NCBI GenBank assembly: GCA_001574975.1 | Contig: KQ965753.1 | Location: forward strand, 310,001 to 374,000 | Length of the DNA: 64,000 nt | DNA from: Gonapodya prolifera JEL478 | Taxonomy: Eukaryota; Monoblepharomycota; Monoblepharidomycetes; Monoblepharidales; Gonapodyaceae | Reading direction: 5' to 3' | In this document: piece by piece, positions 46,901 to 59,600 of the stretch | How the letters are laid out: every line of letters starts with the position of its first letter | Position numbering within the stretch: position 1 is the stretch's first letter | Program-made: the position numbers and the translations under genes | Notes under the pieces: generated by a model | The model's database searches: none | What the model saw: only the letters and a program-made list of their open reading frames with translations | What the model was told of the DNA's origin: nothing

Positions 46901-49693
46901 CCGGCGGACGGAGCGCCGGCGGCTCGTGAACTCTGCTCGCTGATTCCAGGCCCGATCGAACCTCTCTTGGAATGCTTCGATTTGACATGCGGCGGGATCG
47001 GCGCGGCATGGTAAGGCGCACCAGAGCCTGTGGCGCTCGATGGCGGAATAGGCGCTGCGCCAGCGGGCGGGCGGGGCTGTGGTGCGGCAGCGCGGGGTTC
47101 GGGCTGTGGCGGGTACAGGGGCGCTGCTTATGGGGGTTGGGGTGGGGCCTGCGAGTCAACACCAGCACAACACCAAATCCCTGATGTGACGGCGACAACT
47201 CACCAATCCCCGGCATCCCCCCTCTCGGGGCTCCTCCCTGATACTGCCCTCCCACTGGCATCCCCACAGGCGCTCCCGGGGGCGGGGCACCGGGTGGCGG
47301 AGGGCCGGCACCAAACTGGCCCGGGGCTGAGTTGTCCGGGAGGAACTGCTTGAACTCCTCGAGGAGGTCGGGGGCCGTTTTGAAGAGGAGTTGCACTTGG
47401 GCGTATACCTGGTGGGGCGGGTGGAGGAGGCGGGTGGAGGGGAGTGGAAGCCAGGCGTTCGGTGGGAGCGATAAGGGAGGTTCCACCGAAAGCACCCAGA
47501 CGAAAAATCTCACCTCTTGAATCGGCTTTTGCTCTTTCTGGTACGTCTGCAAGATCTCGAGGAACTGCTTGTACGTGTCCGGCTCTGAGGCGAAGCGGTT
47601 CTGGTTTGAGTCGGTGATGGGAGGGGCGGATGGGAGAGGAAGGCCGGTGAGTGGTGTCAAAAAACGGGGACGAATTCTGACGCAGGTGCCATCGTTTCAT
47701 CGCAGGGTCCCCCTCTCCGCCATCCACCCACTCCCGCCCCAAAACTCACCTTGATCTTATTCACGTAGCTAATCGCATGATTAAACTCCACCTGCGGCTT
47801 AGGCTGACCATACCCAAATCCATCTCCCTCCTGCCCCTGCCCCTGCCCTTGCCCGGGTTGCCCCCCCGCCTGTGGCTGCCCCGGCGCCCCCTGCCCATCT
47901 CCCGGCGCCACCTGCGCTCCACCCTCCGGCACAACGGGCCCGACACCTTGCCCACCCACACTCATGACCCCCTGCGGTGTGTACACCTTGATGTCCGAGT
48001 ACGCCGTCGGGCCGGGTTCGATCCTGTATCCAGGCGGGAGGAAGGTGTTGAACCCGACGATGAGGGGCGGGTGGGAGCGGAAGAGGGTCGAGACGCGGTG
48101 GATGACGCCGGGTGTGTCGATGCTGGGGAGGGCGTGGGGGCGTGGGGGAGGAAGATGTGAGTGGAGGACAGGATCCATCGTTAGAAAGAGGAAGATCAGG
48201 GTTTGGACACGGGCACGTCCCGACATTCGACGTCTGCGACCCATGATCACTCGAATCTTCCCCCGATATATCACCCCCATCCGGCGGGCGGCCCCGCCCC
48301 CTCCCCCCCGGACAGCCTTGGTCATCGCCTAACGCGCTCAGGCCTCGAATTCTCTTCCCCCTCGCCCCCCCCCCAAACCTCACCTCATAGCCTTGAAATC
48401 CTTCATGATATCCAAAAACCGATTATACACATCGGGCTCCCTCTCAAACTGGCGCTTAACCTCGTCCAGGTACGACAGGGCGTCCTTGACGTTGAGTGGG
48501 CGGTAGAGGTGCGAGCCGTACTGTCGGTGGTAAGGGGAAAAAAGGGAGGAATAGAGGACAGAGGGAAGGGGGGGGGGAGTGGTGTGAGGTTAGGACGGGT
48601 ATGTGACGAATCCGATCCAAAATGCCACGGCGTTGAGTGCGTCACACTTCACCCGCATCAGCGGACCTCTCTTCCCCCACCCAACCCAGCGACAGCCTCG
48701 GCCAGCGCCTAGTGGCGCTTAAGCCTCGGCCTCGCTGAGCTCCACCACACACACACCCCCTCCTCTGCCCCCACTGTTCAACCCACATCAGACGCCGGCA
48801 TGGTGACAATGGTCGCATTGGGCACATTCACTCCTGGTGGCTGGAGCGGAGCAGGCGTGCCGGGTTGTGTGACGGGGGAGGCAGAGCCTGAGCCGGGGAC
48901 GGCGATGGGACCGGTGGTGGAAGGCAGAGGTTGCTGGGACGACGACAGGGGTTGAGGAAGAACGGGCACAGAAGCCGGCGCAGGAGCAATCGTGGATTGT
49001 GGCGGCTGCTCTCGCTTGATGTCGGCAAGGTGTGGTGCTTGCGTCGGTGATGGAGAGGCGGTCACCGGTGCAGCAGTCTGGATGGGCTGAACTAGAGGAG
49101 GAACAGCCGGCACAGGAGCAGGACTAGGTATCGAAAGTGGGGCAGCGGGAAGCGGTGCGGGCGAGAGGACAGGCTGCGAACCCAAGATGGAGGTGGAGGG
49201 CGCAGGGACCGACGCAGTGGCAGGTTGGGCCATCGGCTGCGGGGCGGGAGAGTTCGTGTGCTCCGGCGGCTGCGGCTGCGGCTGCAGTGGGAGTTGTGGT
49301 TGAGTAGGAGTCGGTATGGGAGCGGGTGAAGGTACAGGCTGCGGTGGTTGCTGTGGAGAAGACCTGAAGGTGGGTGTGTCAGAACGTGCGGGGACACAAA
49401 AGGCGGGTGACGCGCAGAGTGCGGGGAGGTGGAGTGACGTAGTGCAGAAACAAGATGTGAGAGTGTGTTGTGGGTTTGAGTCGCGATCGGGTCGGTGTTT
49501 GCGGTATGTTCGCGGGTGAGTCCAGCCCCGACCGCACTCCGCGCCAATCGCCGCCCAGCTCCGCGCCACGCTGCTCCCTGCCTCCCGTCTGTCCCCCCCC
49601 CTCCCACATCCACACTTCTCCCGCGCCACTCTCCGCCGTCTCCACCATCCCAGCCCGACCGCAGCACACTCCGCACCGCGCCCGCACTTACAT
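43922..49693 (-). CDS. SIN3: SIN3 transcriptional corepressor scaffold
   Basis: SIN3 scaffolds the Rpd3-type histone deacetylase complex. The N-terminus is Pro/Gln-rich ([16 protein letters not shown]). Its ATG seems to be split by an intron, AT at 49692-49693 and G after the acceptor near 49.36 kb. A longer reading from MVRSPPPEEILAALVDHGIA (49891) stays in frame. PAH1: [56 protein letters not shown] (48.5-48.0 kb). PAH2: [54 protein letters not shown] (47.8-47.3 kb). PAH3: [20 protein letters not shown] (46.75 kb). The HDAC-interacting region has [20 protein letters not shown] and [20 protein letters not shown]. The C-terminal region includes [20 protein letters not shown] and [20 protein letters not shown]. 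It ends KDADVTMA at 43922. About a dozen introns are inferred; two carry dispersed-repeat copies. Confidence 0.93.
48300..48345 (-). repeat. Dispersed GC-rich repeat, copy 4 (SIN3 intron)
   Basis: On the minus strand it reads GAGGCCTGAGCGCGTTAGGC then GATGACCAAGGCTGTCC, matching the first block of the family with a few changes. It lies in the intron after PAH1's first exon. Confidence 0.6.
48688..48752 (-). repeat. Dispersed GC-rich repeat, copy 5 (SIN3 intron)
   Basis: On the minus strand it reads GAGGCTTAAGCGCCACTAGG then CGCTGGCCGAGGCTGTCGC. It is in the intron before PAH1 and in the same orientation relative to the gene as copy 1 in eL38. Confidence 0.7.
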
Positions 49694-49891
49694 GTCGCCG
49701 TCCGCTGCTCTGTCGTCCGCTCGCTCTCTGCTCCGTCCGCGTGGTCGCAGAAGTGTGGCGGCGGCTGCCGACGGGGGGTCCTGTTTTCGGTTCGGTGAAA
49801 GGTGACCCGGCAAAAACTCGTAGGTGAACTTAGCGATGCCGTGGTCGACCAAAGCAGCAAGTATTTCTTCCGGTGGTGGAGATCGGACCAT

Positions 49892-50177
49892 GTCAAATGA
49901 CGATTCTGAGTTCCGGTAAGTCTGCACTACCACGAGGGGATAGCTCAGAGAATTTAACTCTCTCACTCACGTGGGACAATCAAAATAGCACAGCACTTCA
50001 TTACAGTATCCCCGAATAGAAACCATTCTCCAACGAAAACATATCGCAAAATCAGTAATTCCGTCAAAATGCCAAGTTTTTTATACGCCCACCCTAAGAC
50101 GCGCTCGGTCCACCAACTGATTCCCCAGACTCCTTTCTGACCAATTGCTGCAGCTCCCACCACCCAAACTCTTTAGT
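49892..50177. other. SIN3 upstream region
   Basis: Upstream of the longest supported SIN3 reading. No separate gene is supported; an in-frame Met at 49966 could extend the protein. Confidence 0.4.
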
Positions 50178-52780
50178 TTTGCTCGGGGAGTTACGCGATG
50201 GAGTCATCAAACGCAATCATGACTCCTGAGATTTGTACATTGCCTGAGGGACTACGGGTGCGAGTTGCTACTCGCCGTATCACCAACATGCCACAGCACG
50301 CAGCAACGCCGCCTTCCCAACCTCTTTTCAATACTTTTTACGATTTTCGATTTGTTTCACATGGACTTTCCCGTTTTGCTCTGTACATCTCTTTCTTTTT
50401 GGGACGATGTGCTTGCCTCATTCTGCAGACTCACCTCTGAAGAGCGGCGGCTTCGTCCAGCCTTGTTCCCGGCGTTTGGCGCATAACGGGGACCACTTGC
50501 TCAAGTAAAACATTGCGCAAACATACTTGTGGTGCACGTCTCCCGCGGTCCCAGTATTCTTGTTCAACCTCAATATTTGCTCGGGAAGTTGCGTGGTGGC
50601 GTCGTCCACCACAGTCATGTATCCCAAGAAGAGCTCTCATTTTCGACAAGGATATATATATATATATATATATAATGGGGGGGGGGCTGGGGGAGGTGAA
50701 CTGTGGGGAGCCAGATCACCCATAAAACGTACTCCGTCGCCAACTCTCTGTCCTGGTTCTTTTTGGCACTTTTTCTGTCCTTTGCTACGATTTTCGGTTT
50801 GCCACACTTGAACTGTTCCTGTACCCTCCGTCTTTGTTTTGGAAGTAGGCTTTCGCCGGCAAATTGTCGTGACCAGCTTTTCATCCCCTCGTAGCACGTG
50901 AAGTGTTCTCATCCTTTTCATGAATTATTCTACTTTAGAAAGCGGTGCTTACGTTATTTAAAGGCGGACTGAAAATGGCCGCCTCGCTCAGCGTTTTCAA
51001 TCACGTGCTAAACTAGAAAATCACACTCAGACACACTCAAACCAAAATATGAAAACACGCCAAACCTTGTCACTACAAATTCCATTCTTTTGCTCGGGCA
51101 ATCTTCTACTGGTCGCATTGCCATCACAGTCATAAGCCCTGAGACACCCCGGTTCTTGGGAAAATGTCATGTCATTGACGACATCAATAAGACAAATAAA
51201 TGACTCCATTTCCATCTTTTGGCATTAGGTCATGTCGTCGTGTCAGACAGCGTAATTCCTTGAGAGCTCTCTCATTCGTGTAATAATTGGGACATGGCAC
51301 ACTTTTTTTTGGAATGGGGTCTTCGCGCCGTTCAGTATGCTGAATTGTGAATAGCGCCGCCTCGTGATCGTCGTTTACGAACTTTTCATTGTGATGGAGA
51401 TATTGATTCTCCTGATCCTCTGGTACCAAGCAGTCAAACCAAAGTCAGCTTATTTTGTATTTTGAAGTACCACAACGGGGGGCTGGACTGGAGAATCCGA
51501 AGCTCATACCTAAACGCCAAAACACACCAAACCATACCACGCCCGCAATCATTTATTTGCTTGGGCAATCTCGTGGTCGTATCTCCATCGCAATCACAAG
51601 TCCCAAGACACTCCTATGGTCACCAACGTGCCATACCACTAGCGTCATCCATGTGACACTCAAACGTCAAGCCCCATCTCCATCCTTTGGTTTTGGTACT
51701 TTGTAGTGATGTATCAGTTGCTCTTGCGTACGTTCCTTCGATTTTCGCTTTGGAAAGAGGTGCACCTCGTGTCGTTGACCAGACTGAAGTCTGAGCTATG
51801 AGCATTTCCGCCACGTTCACATATCTCACCTTATGCAACACGATCAATTTATGCCAAAACACACATACACTGGTCTTTCGGTCATTTTTTCACGTTTTGT
51901 TTGCTCGGGCAGTCGTGTTCTCCCTTCAGACAAGTCATCCACAGTCACGAGAGATGAAAGACGCCCGCCTGGTAGAGGACTGGGACACGGAATGGGACCA
52001 GCAACGTCATCACGAAAGGCCAGCGTTCCATCCCTTCGTCATACTTTGCAGAAGGTGGAATGTTCGCAGTCCATTCGTGCAGTCTCCAGTGGACTGAGAC
52101 AAGAACACAATGCCAAAACACACTCCGGCGGCTCTTGCTAATCCATGTGACTTTTGTTCGGGCAGTCCGGTACTCACGTCTGACGACACCACCCCGACTC
52201 TTGAGTGTTGCTTCACTATGACGGTTATGTGCGAACTGTGACGCGCCATGTCAGTTGTCATCCAATGAGAATCTCAATACCTCTTATCTGGCTCTTTGTT
52301 GCAACTCTCAACAAATAGATTGTCCCTATCGTGCACGAAATATTTTTTCTTTGCCAGAGGTGCTCGTACTGCTCTGCAGACTGAATCTGCATCAAGATCA
52401 AGTGATCGAAGTTCATGAAATACTTGTTGTGATGGGGATTCCCTGAAGTAAATGTGATCTCAGCTCTCTTGCTACACTTATAATGTGCCGACACCGGCCT
52501 CGGAAGCTTGCCATTACATCCCGTTGTCAATTTGTGACACTTGGACTGTTCCGGTTGTTTATGGCTTCTCAAATTTGGTTTTGGATTATGGTGCTCACGA
52601 TGTTCCGTGAACTGAAGATTGTTCAAAGAAGGCCGACATGCTCGTTAGACATGCTGACTTGTTCCCGCGGAAAAGTACGTAGGGGGAAAGGGATAAAGGC
52701 GTTCTCACTAACGTCACCCACATAACACATGTCGTTTCCGTTGATCCTCATGTTGGACGCGTGCAACACGTCCAGCCATT
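50178..52780. repeat. Field of degraded, partly tandem repeat units (about 250-510 bp apart)
   Basis: The word TTTGCTCGGG or a close variant occurs at 50178, 50576, 51089, 51556 (TTTGCTTGGG), 51900 and 52153 (TTTGTTCGGG). It is usually followed by a CAGTCA-like word 25-45 bp on. In several units it is preceded by GCCAAAACACAC (about 51516, 51852, 52112). Other shared blocks are ACACTTGRACTGTTCC (50801, 52538), CTGCAGACT (50424, 52374), and GTGATCG-n-GTT-n-GAA near TTGTGATGGRGAT (51367, 52398). Minus-strand translations of several units share D-C-D-G-x-T-T-R-L-P-E-Q-like and HHNKYFMNFDH/HHNEKFVNDDH words, suggesting decayed copies of a small gene. All frames are broken by stops. No terminal inverted or direct repeats of a known element were seen. 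Confidence 0.55.
50652..50674. repeat. (TA)n microsatellite followed by a G-run
   Basis: About 11 TA units followed by TAATGGGGGGGGGGCTGGGGG to 50694. Confidence 0.95.
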
Positions 52781-53100
52781 TTTTACTCTCCATAGCTTTC
52801 GCTGCCACTTATATTATTGTTTTTGGCTGGGTAGCTGCCTGAATCGCATAAACCAATTCACAGTGACAAAGCCCAAGAATCTTTTCTTTCCTCGCTCATG
52901 TGGCGTTTAACAACCAATGCGAACACTGTGAGCCTAACACTTGCTGCCTGTTAAACACGTCATCTTGTCAAACTGTGCAATACTAACCAAATTCCTGAAT
53001 CGTGATCTCTTGCAGTATGATTAAATAGTGCGCAAATACAGTTCTTAATAGGAGTCTAAGACTTGCAGTGTCCTCTGCATAATTTTATGTGCACTCCATT

Positions 53101-54031
53101 TCATTCTGTTAGCGTCGGTGTCTTCCCTCCCCATCTACCCCATTCTTCAGGGTTAGTGACAACCTTCAGACAAAAATCAGCGACATTAGCTCTGGTAATA
53201 GTTCTCGCTTCCTTTATGTGGTTCGCGTCACGATACGACCCAGTCCTGGGGCCGTTTCGGAGGTTTCCAGGGCGAACAATCACAAAGGGAATACCTGACC
53301 TCTTGATCTGATCCTCCTGCAAGATTTGTTTCTGAAGTTGCCATCAAATCAGTATATCGCCCACATAGCTGGCTTCAGCCATCTGCCTGGTTTGAATAAG
53401 TGGAACGTTCCCTGCGAGTGCAACAGGAAAGCGTGACTTACAGGGGAAGATCCGCCCAAGAGTCTCCAACGCCCTGACTGGTGACGCAGACAAGCTTTCC
53501 AGCTTTGCTTTTCCTCATGGCTTCGAGAACCACGGGAGTTCCGACTCAGCCAATGTTAGTTTGCGATGGGCCTATATCATTACCGCAACCGGAGGGCGGA
53601 GAAGAGCTTGATCCACCACTCACGAACTTAAAAGCGGTAGAACGAGTACCTTTCGGGTTTCTGGGATCGCTCGTACTCCCTGTAGAGAAAAACCAGTGCC
53701 GACTTGTTGTGAAAATGACCCGAGTCAACTGATTGCTTGCACCAGGCAACGTACCAAGTGATAAAACGACTGCGTCGGCTCTTTCAACAAGTTTCACTAC
53801 CGCCTGACATCGCCTTCCACGACAGTGACGTTATTTCCCGACCGGATCTCTGGAGGGAGTTTCGCAAGTTGCCGAGCAAGGATTCGAAGGTAATGAGAAA
53901 GATGTACGGCAAGCGCTTGCTGGATGAACCTTTACCGGGTGTTTATTAACTGTCGATACTTGTGAGAAACCCTGCGGTTTGATTCGACTCACTGCTTTGC
54001 CCTGCGTTCCTCCCATGATGGCGATCTTCAT
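53101..54031 (-). pseudogene. NAD(P)-binding NmrA/SDR-a5-like protein, probably broken
   Basis: Start MKIAIMGGTQGKA (54029-54031) is a Rossmann glycine loop before GTGAGTC. The next pieces are ILARQLAKLPPEIRSGNNVT then VVEGDV, then AVVKLVERADAVVLSLG. The last two lie in different frames only 4 bases apart, so a base is gained or lost there. Further on are VLEAMRKSKAGKLVCVTSQG then VGDSWADLP, and the C-terminal QIKRSGIPFVIVRPGNLRNG with ANVADFCLKVVTNPEEWG, ending at 53101. The order matches short atypical SDRs that sense or reduce with NAD(P)H. Confidence 0.6.
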
Positions 54032-54246
54032 CTCGACAGAGTGTCTTTGCTGACGGACAGCGCTGATTATGTTGGGCAACCGTAATTGACGCAATTCGGG
54101 GTTATGTCGGACTTTCCGTTCAACAATTGTTCAGCCGGTTTTCAAATCAAGTCCGAGCAAGTCACAGTAAGCTAGATTTATAAGTAGACACATACACATG
54201 TCCGAAATTTGATGCTTTATGCCGAATCACTACCAATAATTATGTG

Positions 54247-56219
54247 CTATAACGTTGTTTCGTTTGCCACCATTGCCCGATATGAATTCAGGACATTCAC
54301 CACACCATCATCACCACGTTCCATCGCTAATTCTATTGCCCTGTCTATGTGAGCGTCCACATCCACATTGACGCGCCATTTCAGCAGGAGGGCTATGGTA
54401 TTTTCCATGCCAGTCGTGGTGGCATAAACAAGTGCGTTATTGTCTCTGTCTTTTATGTCCACAAGCAGTCCGCCAAAGCCACGATAGAGCAACAGCATTT
54501 TTAGCATCGATGGGCGACCAAATTTCCCCGCAATGGGTAAGAGGCACTTAGCAGCAGTTCTGATGGTGCCACAGCCGCCAAAGTTCAGAAGACATTTGGC
54601 AAGTTTTGTGGTGAAGCCTTCCTTCACTGCAGACCAGAACTCCTCTGATTGATATAGTGTCCCAGCTTCAAAGACTCCCCGACGTACCTTACGTCGGACA
54701 ACACCAGTGTGGCCTTTCCTGGCAGTAGCGACAATCATTCTCTCAACGTTGTTGGATTATGCCCTGCTGATTGAGGTCACGAAGGACCGAAATGGTACCA
54801 GCGTTTGTGCGATTTGTGGCCGCGCGCTGCACCCACGCAACAACAGAGTCCAGAAACATTGTGATGACCAATTGGATGATGTCATACCATCCCAACTGTT
54901 CTGAAGATTCCAGAACTCGCGGCACCAAATCACGGCTTGGAGTGTGCCGAGGAAAACAACTTTGACAACTTGAATATGGTTCCGTCGGACTGCCGTGAGT
55001 ACAATATCATCGTCTGGTGCTGGATCCCCCTGTTGTTCCTCAAATTGTCAATAAAAAGTCTACCATGTCCGCACGTCCAAGTTTTCCATGGTCCAATAAC
55101 CTTGGCCACCTTGATGGTGGCTCCACGCTCAAAGAGAAGTTGAGCCGTGTCGATTGAGCCCTTGGTGCATGCGGCATGGAGGGCGTCGCTCAGATCAGAG
55201 GCGTCGAACCATGCTGAAGGCGGGTGCCAGCCTTCTAGAAGCGCCATTAGCGGGCCAGCGTAGCGACGCTGTGCTGCGCTTGTAATCGTCGAGGGGCTTA
55301 TAGTCGTGTATGAATCTGATCGTTCTTCCAGTAGATGTCTGACGAGCGAGGGTAGTAGACCCAAACTTCACCGCCATTTCAAGGGAGAATATGTCTCTCC
55401 CTTCAGGGCCCTCTTTCATTTCTGAGATAATGTCCAGAATCTCAATGCACCCCTCTGCTGCCGCTGCTCCTGCTGGGTGCTCCCAACGTTGGTTCGTCCC
55501 TTCAAACTTAATGGTGGTTCCCATTGTGTCACAATCCTCTGAGAGCATCTTGACAACGTCCAAATTGGCACTTCCGCAGCAGCATATAAAGTATACCACG
55601 ACGTTGATGAGGATATTGCTGGATGCATTTTGTACACGGCCAAGAGCATTTTCCTCCCCGCGTCTGTGTTTCCTGCAGCCGCTTTGGCAATTTTGCTCCA
55701 TTGGTACGATTCTAGTTCTCCACACTCGCGGGATGCAATAAGCTGGAACAACTCAACGTGAGGCGACGTGCCGCTGTACACATGAGTTCGACAAAAGTGA
55801 AACCTTTGGGATCCCTCATTGTTGTGATCTTTGCACCGTTCGAGAGGAAGAGCTTTACAGTGTCCACGTGTCCGCCTTTCACAGCTCTCGTAAGTGGTGT
55901 GGGGTTGAATCTGAGTGAATATAATGATTCGTTCGCAAAAAACACCGGTTGATTGATGCTCTTCACGTGCTGGATGACCTTTTCAAGGACAGCGACGTTC
56001 CCCTTCGTATTCTCTACGGCGAAAGCATATTCCAGGGAAGAGAAATGGCCGGAGAGCTCGGTGAGCGATCTATTGGGGATCGCGAAAGGTTGCGAGGAGA
56101 TAGTTGTTGAGGGCATCGACCGGAAACGCGAGTCTATAGCCGATGCAGAAGAGTCCGATATGGGCGACGATCTCCGTAGGAAGAGACAGAAGAGGAAACT
56201 GGGATCGTGACGACTGCAT
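54247..56219 (-). pseudogene. Ankyrin-repeat gene with F-box-like start, frame-disrupted
   Basis: The start MQSSRSQFPLLSLPTEIVAH then IGLFCIGYRLAF looks like an F-box-type helix (LSLPTEIVAHIG). Downstream in several frames are ankyrin-like units: NPTPLTRAVKGGHVDTVKLF with LSNGAKI (55.9 kb), a central part CIEILDIISEMKEGPEGRDI (55.4 kb), LSDALHAACTKGSIDTAQLL with FERGATIKVA (55.15 kb), and DNNALVYATTTGMENTIALL with AIELAMERGDDGVVNVLNSY (54.35 kb). F-box plus ankyrin proteins are an expanded class in chytrids. Four or more frame changes are present, too many for the visible splice sites, so it is read as a single decaying gene. Two adjacent genes are possible. Confidence 0.55.
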
Positions 56220-56615
56220 GATCTTTAGAAACTGCGGTCACGACTGGCATTCGTTCAAAGTACTGACGTAGTATCCCTCCGCCTTTCGACGCTGTCATTT
56301 ATATACAAAAGTTTTTTTGTGTCTCTCTCAAGTTCCGAAATCACTGACCTTCTCCCTTATCGCTATCTTCAATTTTTTCCGTATTGGGACAACCATGACT
56401 GCCTAGTCGAATGTCGCGTTGACGGAGATACGTTACATTTACATAATTTGTTTTGAGTGTGAGCGCAATCGTGTTGCTTTCAAATGTAGTACATAATTAT
56501 TAGTACACAACTAAAGTTTAATCCCGGGCGTGAACATTTCAGTTCTCCATTGAAGCACTTCTCCAGGCCATCGAGCTTCTGACTCGCCTTTCGCCCGCGC
56601 CTTCCCTTCGGATTC
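56220..56615. other. Divergent intergenic region between the ankyrin gene and the EST1/SMG7 gene
   Basis: 396 bp, AT-rich at 56.27-56.53 kb, with T-runs. It probably contains both promoters; no motif is recognised. Confidence 0.4.
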
Positions 56616-59600
56616 ATGCTGGATCCGGATGCTCCCTCTGATGGAGCTATCCCGAAAGAATTTCTGTACGTTCCACCACGACGTTCTCCGATTCTCTTCG
56701 GACTCTCTTCCATGTCAAATAACCTCGATTTCAATATTCGTTCCCGGTGAAGCGATGCCACTGTGATCGAAAAGCAGCTGCGAGCTCTCGCAAAGCTGAA
56801 ATCGATCTTCTCTCCAGAAGTGAACCAGTTACGGCTTCGGTGAGCAACACGAGCTTTATATCCGTTACGTAACTACGGATGACCTTGTTCGGGTCCCCCT
56901 TCGCTCGATATTCAGCGCTGCTTCTGCCTTCGCTCGGGTGCTCACTCACCACACTGTCTTCGCACTCGCCCGCGACGTTGTCAGCACCCTCTGGACAGAT
57001 TTGCTCTATAAAGCCATTGCGGAATTCCGCGCAAAGCACAAGCAAGTGCGTGGAAGGGGTGTTTATTGTGGAAGGGTTTGTTTGTCAGTTGCCGTCGGGG
57101 AAGATTCGCATGAATACTATGACCAGAGAAGTATGAAGGGCTGTAACAAGAACCATGAAAGGAAACGAGGAAGGGATACGAGGGAGGAAGTCATCGTGGC
57201 CGAAGGATGGTCGAACGTCGTGCACCCGCGGCCGGTCGCCACCGCTCGCGCTGGGCTGGTCAGCCGCATTAGAAACCTGCGCCGAGTAGAGTCAATCGAC
57301 GAGGGACTATTTTGGAGGAAAGCCCGTCATTAACGTGCAATTCATCCCCTAGCTCTCCACCTCAAAACCTCCAACTTCACCCCGCGCAATCCTCCTGCTC
57401 ACGGCAAAGTTCCGTTCCTTTCTTGTCAACGCTCAGGCATTCTACGTCCGCCTCGCTCGGGACTTTGCCCGCGCCCATCGTCACACCGCTGGCTCCCTGG
57501 TGGACCTCGTCGTAGGTGGCATGGTTGTTGAGGTGGGAGAGGAGGGCGACGAAGAGTGGGAGGAGCGGACAGATGAGGCTCGAAGAACTGAAGATACTTT
57601 GGACCCCGCTGAGATTCGCGACGTTGTGCGAAGGCTACTCATTTGCCTGGGCGACATCTGTTCGTAACAGTCACGCTCTCCTCCATTTTTTGACCACTTA
57701 CCTGCCGATACTCCTGAAGCCCGCTACCGCGCACAATACACCCCTCTCACACCCCAAACCTCCGCTTTCTCACCTGCGTCCGCCCGCGACTTCTACCTCC
57801 TCGCCCTTGCGGTTGACCCTTCTTCTGGCCATGCCCACAACCAGCTTGCCGTACTTGCTGCCTACTCGGGGGATGAGTTAGGTGCAGCTGAGATGTACGC
57901 GAGGAGGTGGGTCACGACAGTTGTTGAAGAGGTAGTGACAATTCCGGTGGTCAGGGGCTGACTCGTAATGTGACGGTTCTTGTAGCCTTTTGGCAGCAGT
58001 TCCTTGGTCTACTGCTCGGACCAATTTGGACACAACACTCAAACGGGCCAGGGATCGACACGACCCGTCGTCGGTTGATCGCCTTACCGAGACATTCGAG
58101 GCAGACTTATGGAAACGGATGGTTCTGTCCATGGTCGCGTCATTGATGGGGATTGGGGATAGTGGCGTGGTTGTGAGTGCGTGAGTACCGAAGAAACCGT
58201 TCACCCATTTTCCTCGTGTTCGTGTTGTACTTATTATGGTCCGTTTTGCCACCGCAAGAACCCCGGATTCCACCCCACTGATACCGCATATACCAGCCCT
58301 GTTTATGTCCAACCCGACTGACATAGTCCACGCCTTCTCGCTCATTGTGGCAACGCCAGACCTCGTCTCCTCGACAGGGCACTCAGTTCACGCCGCAAGA
58401 GAATCCGCCGTCGAGTGGGTGACAGCTGTGATATCGTACACTGCCTCCATTGGAGACGAGTCCAAGAGCGAAAATGCTTGGACGGCTGCCCTCTCCGCCA
58501 CAGAGCTGGCGCTGCGATGGATCATTAAACAGATTACCTCAGCATCACCTACCATCCCTATGAACTCCTCGCACCCAATGTGGACCACCACTCTTGATCT
58601 TCTTTCTTCGCTTGCCACCTTTCGACCTGCTGGGCACATCCCTACGTCACCCCCTGGAGTCGACCACTGGGCGGGGTACATCGTGGTGGATCAGGCCGAT
58701 TCCCAGGCGCAAGGAGAACTGCTGACAGCTAGGTCAGTCAATGATGCAGGCGTTGCCGAGGCAAGATTGGTGTGGTGGGGGGCACGATTGGCAAGTGTAC
58801 AGGTGAGTGGAATGGACTTGGCAACACGAACATCAATCGAGAAATAGCGGCGACATTTACGCATCATTGGACGCAGGGTGCCCCAATATTCTCCCGCATT
58901 GACTCCGCCGCATCAAGGACCATGCTTTCATTTTTTGCGGTGGGGGAGAAACCAGTGGACGAGGGAAAGGAAGATGAGGCTACAATATTGTCGCAGGATC
59001 ACACCGAGGTAGGCTATATCGTGACAATTAAATTTCCTTCTGGAGTAGTGGTGACCCTCGCAACATCACTTGGCATGCAGAATGTGCATCAAGATGGGAT
59101 GGAAGTCGAAGAACCTGCTCTGGACTCACCCCAAGTGAACATGCCTCCCAGCTCCACACCATCAGTGTCACAGGCAGGAGTAGTGGATACGGTCACGGAC
59201 TCTACGTCCTCGGGGCCTTCAAGAGACATCCAAGTCCCTATCCAATCTTTAGGCGACCTCTGGGCAGGAAATGCTCCGTCTGTTACGGCTTTAGTGGCGC
59301 CCACAAGCGCGTCACAACTTCCCCCTGCACCATCGCCTTCCGTAGCTCCAAACGTAATTGCTCAGTCCCCCGACCGAACCCAACCCTCCAAAACCCATTC
59401 ACTTTCTGCCAATTTACCTACTTCGGCCGACATCGCTGGGTCCCTCCTCCGGGGCCTCGCGGGTATCGGATCAGGGAAAACCTGGGGTGCCGGGACAGGT
59501 TCAGGCTGGGAAAACGCACCACCATCACCTGCGCGTCCTGAAATGCCGCCCCGTGCGGCGAGTTGGACAGGGGGTGCGCTGGTAGGGTCAACGGGCAATC

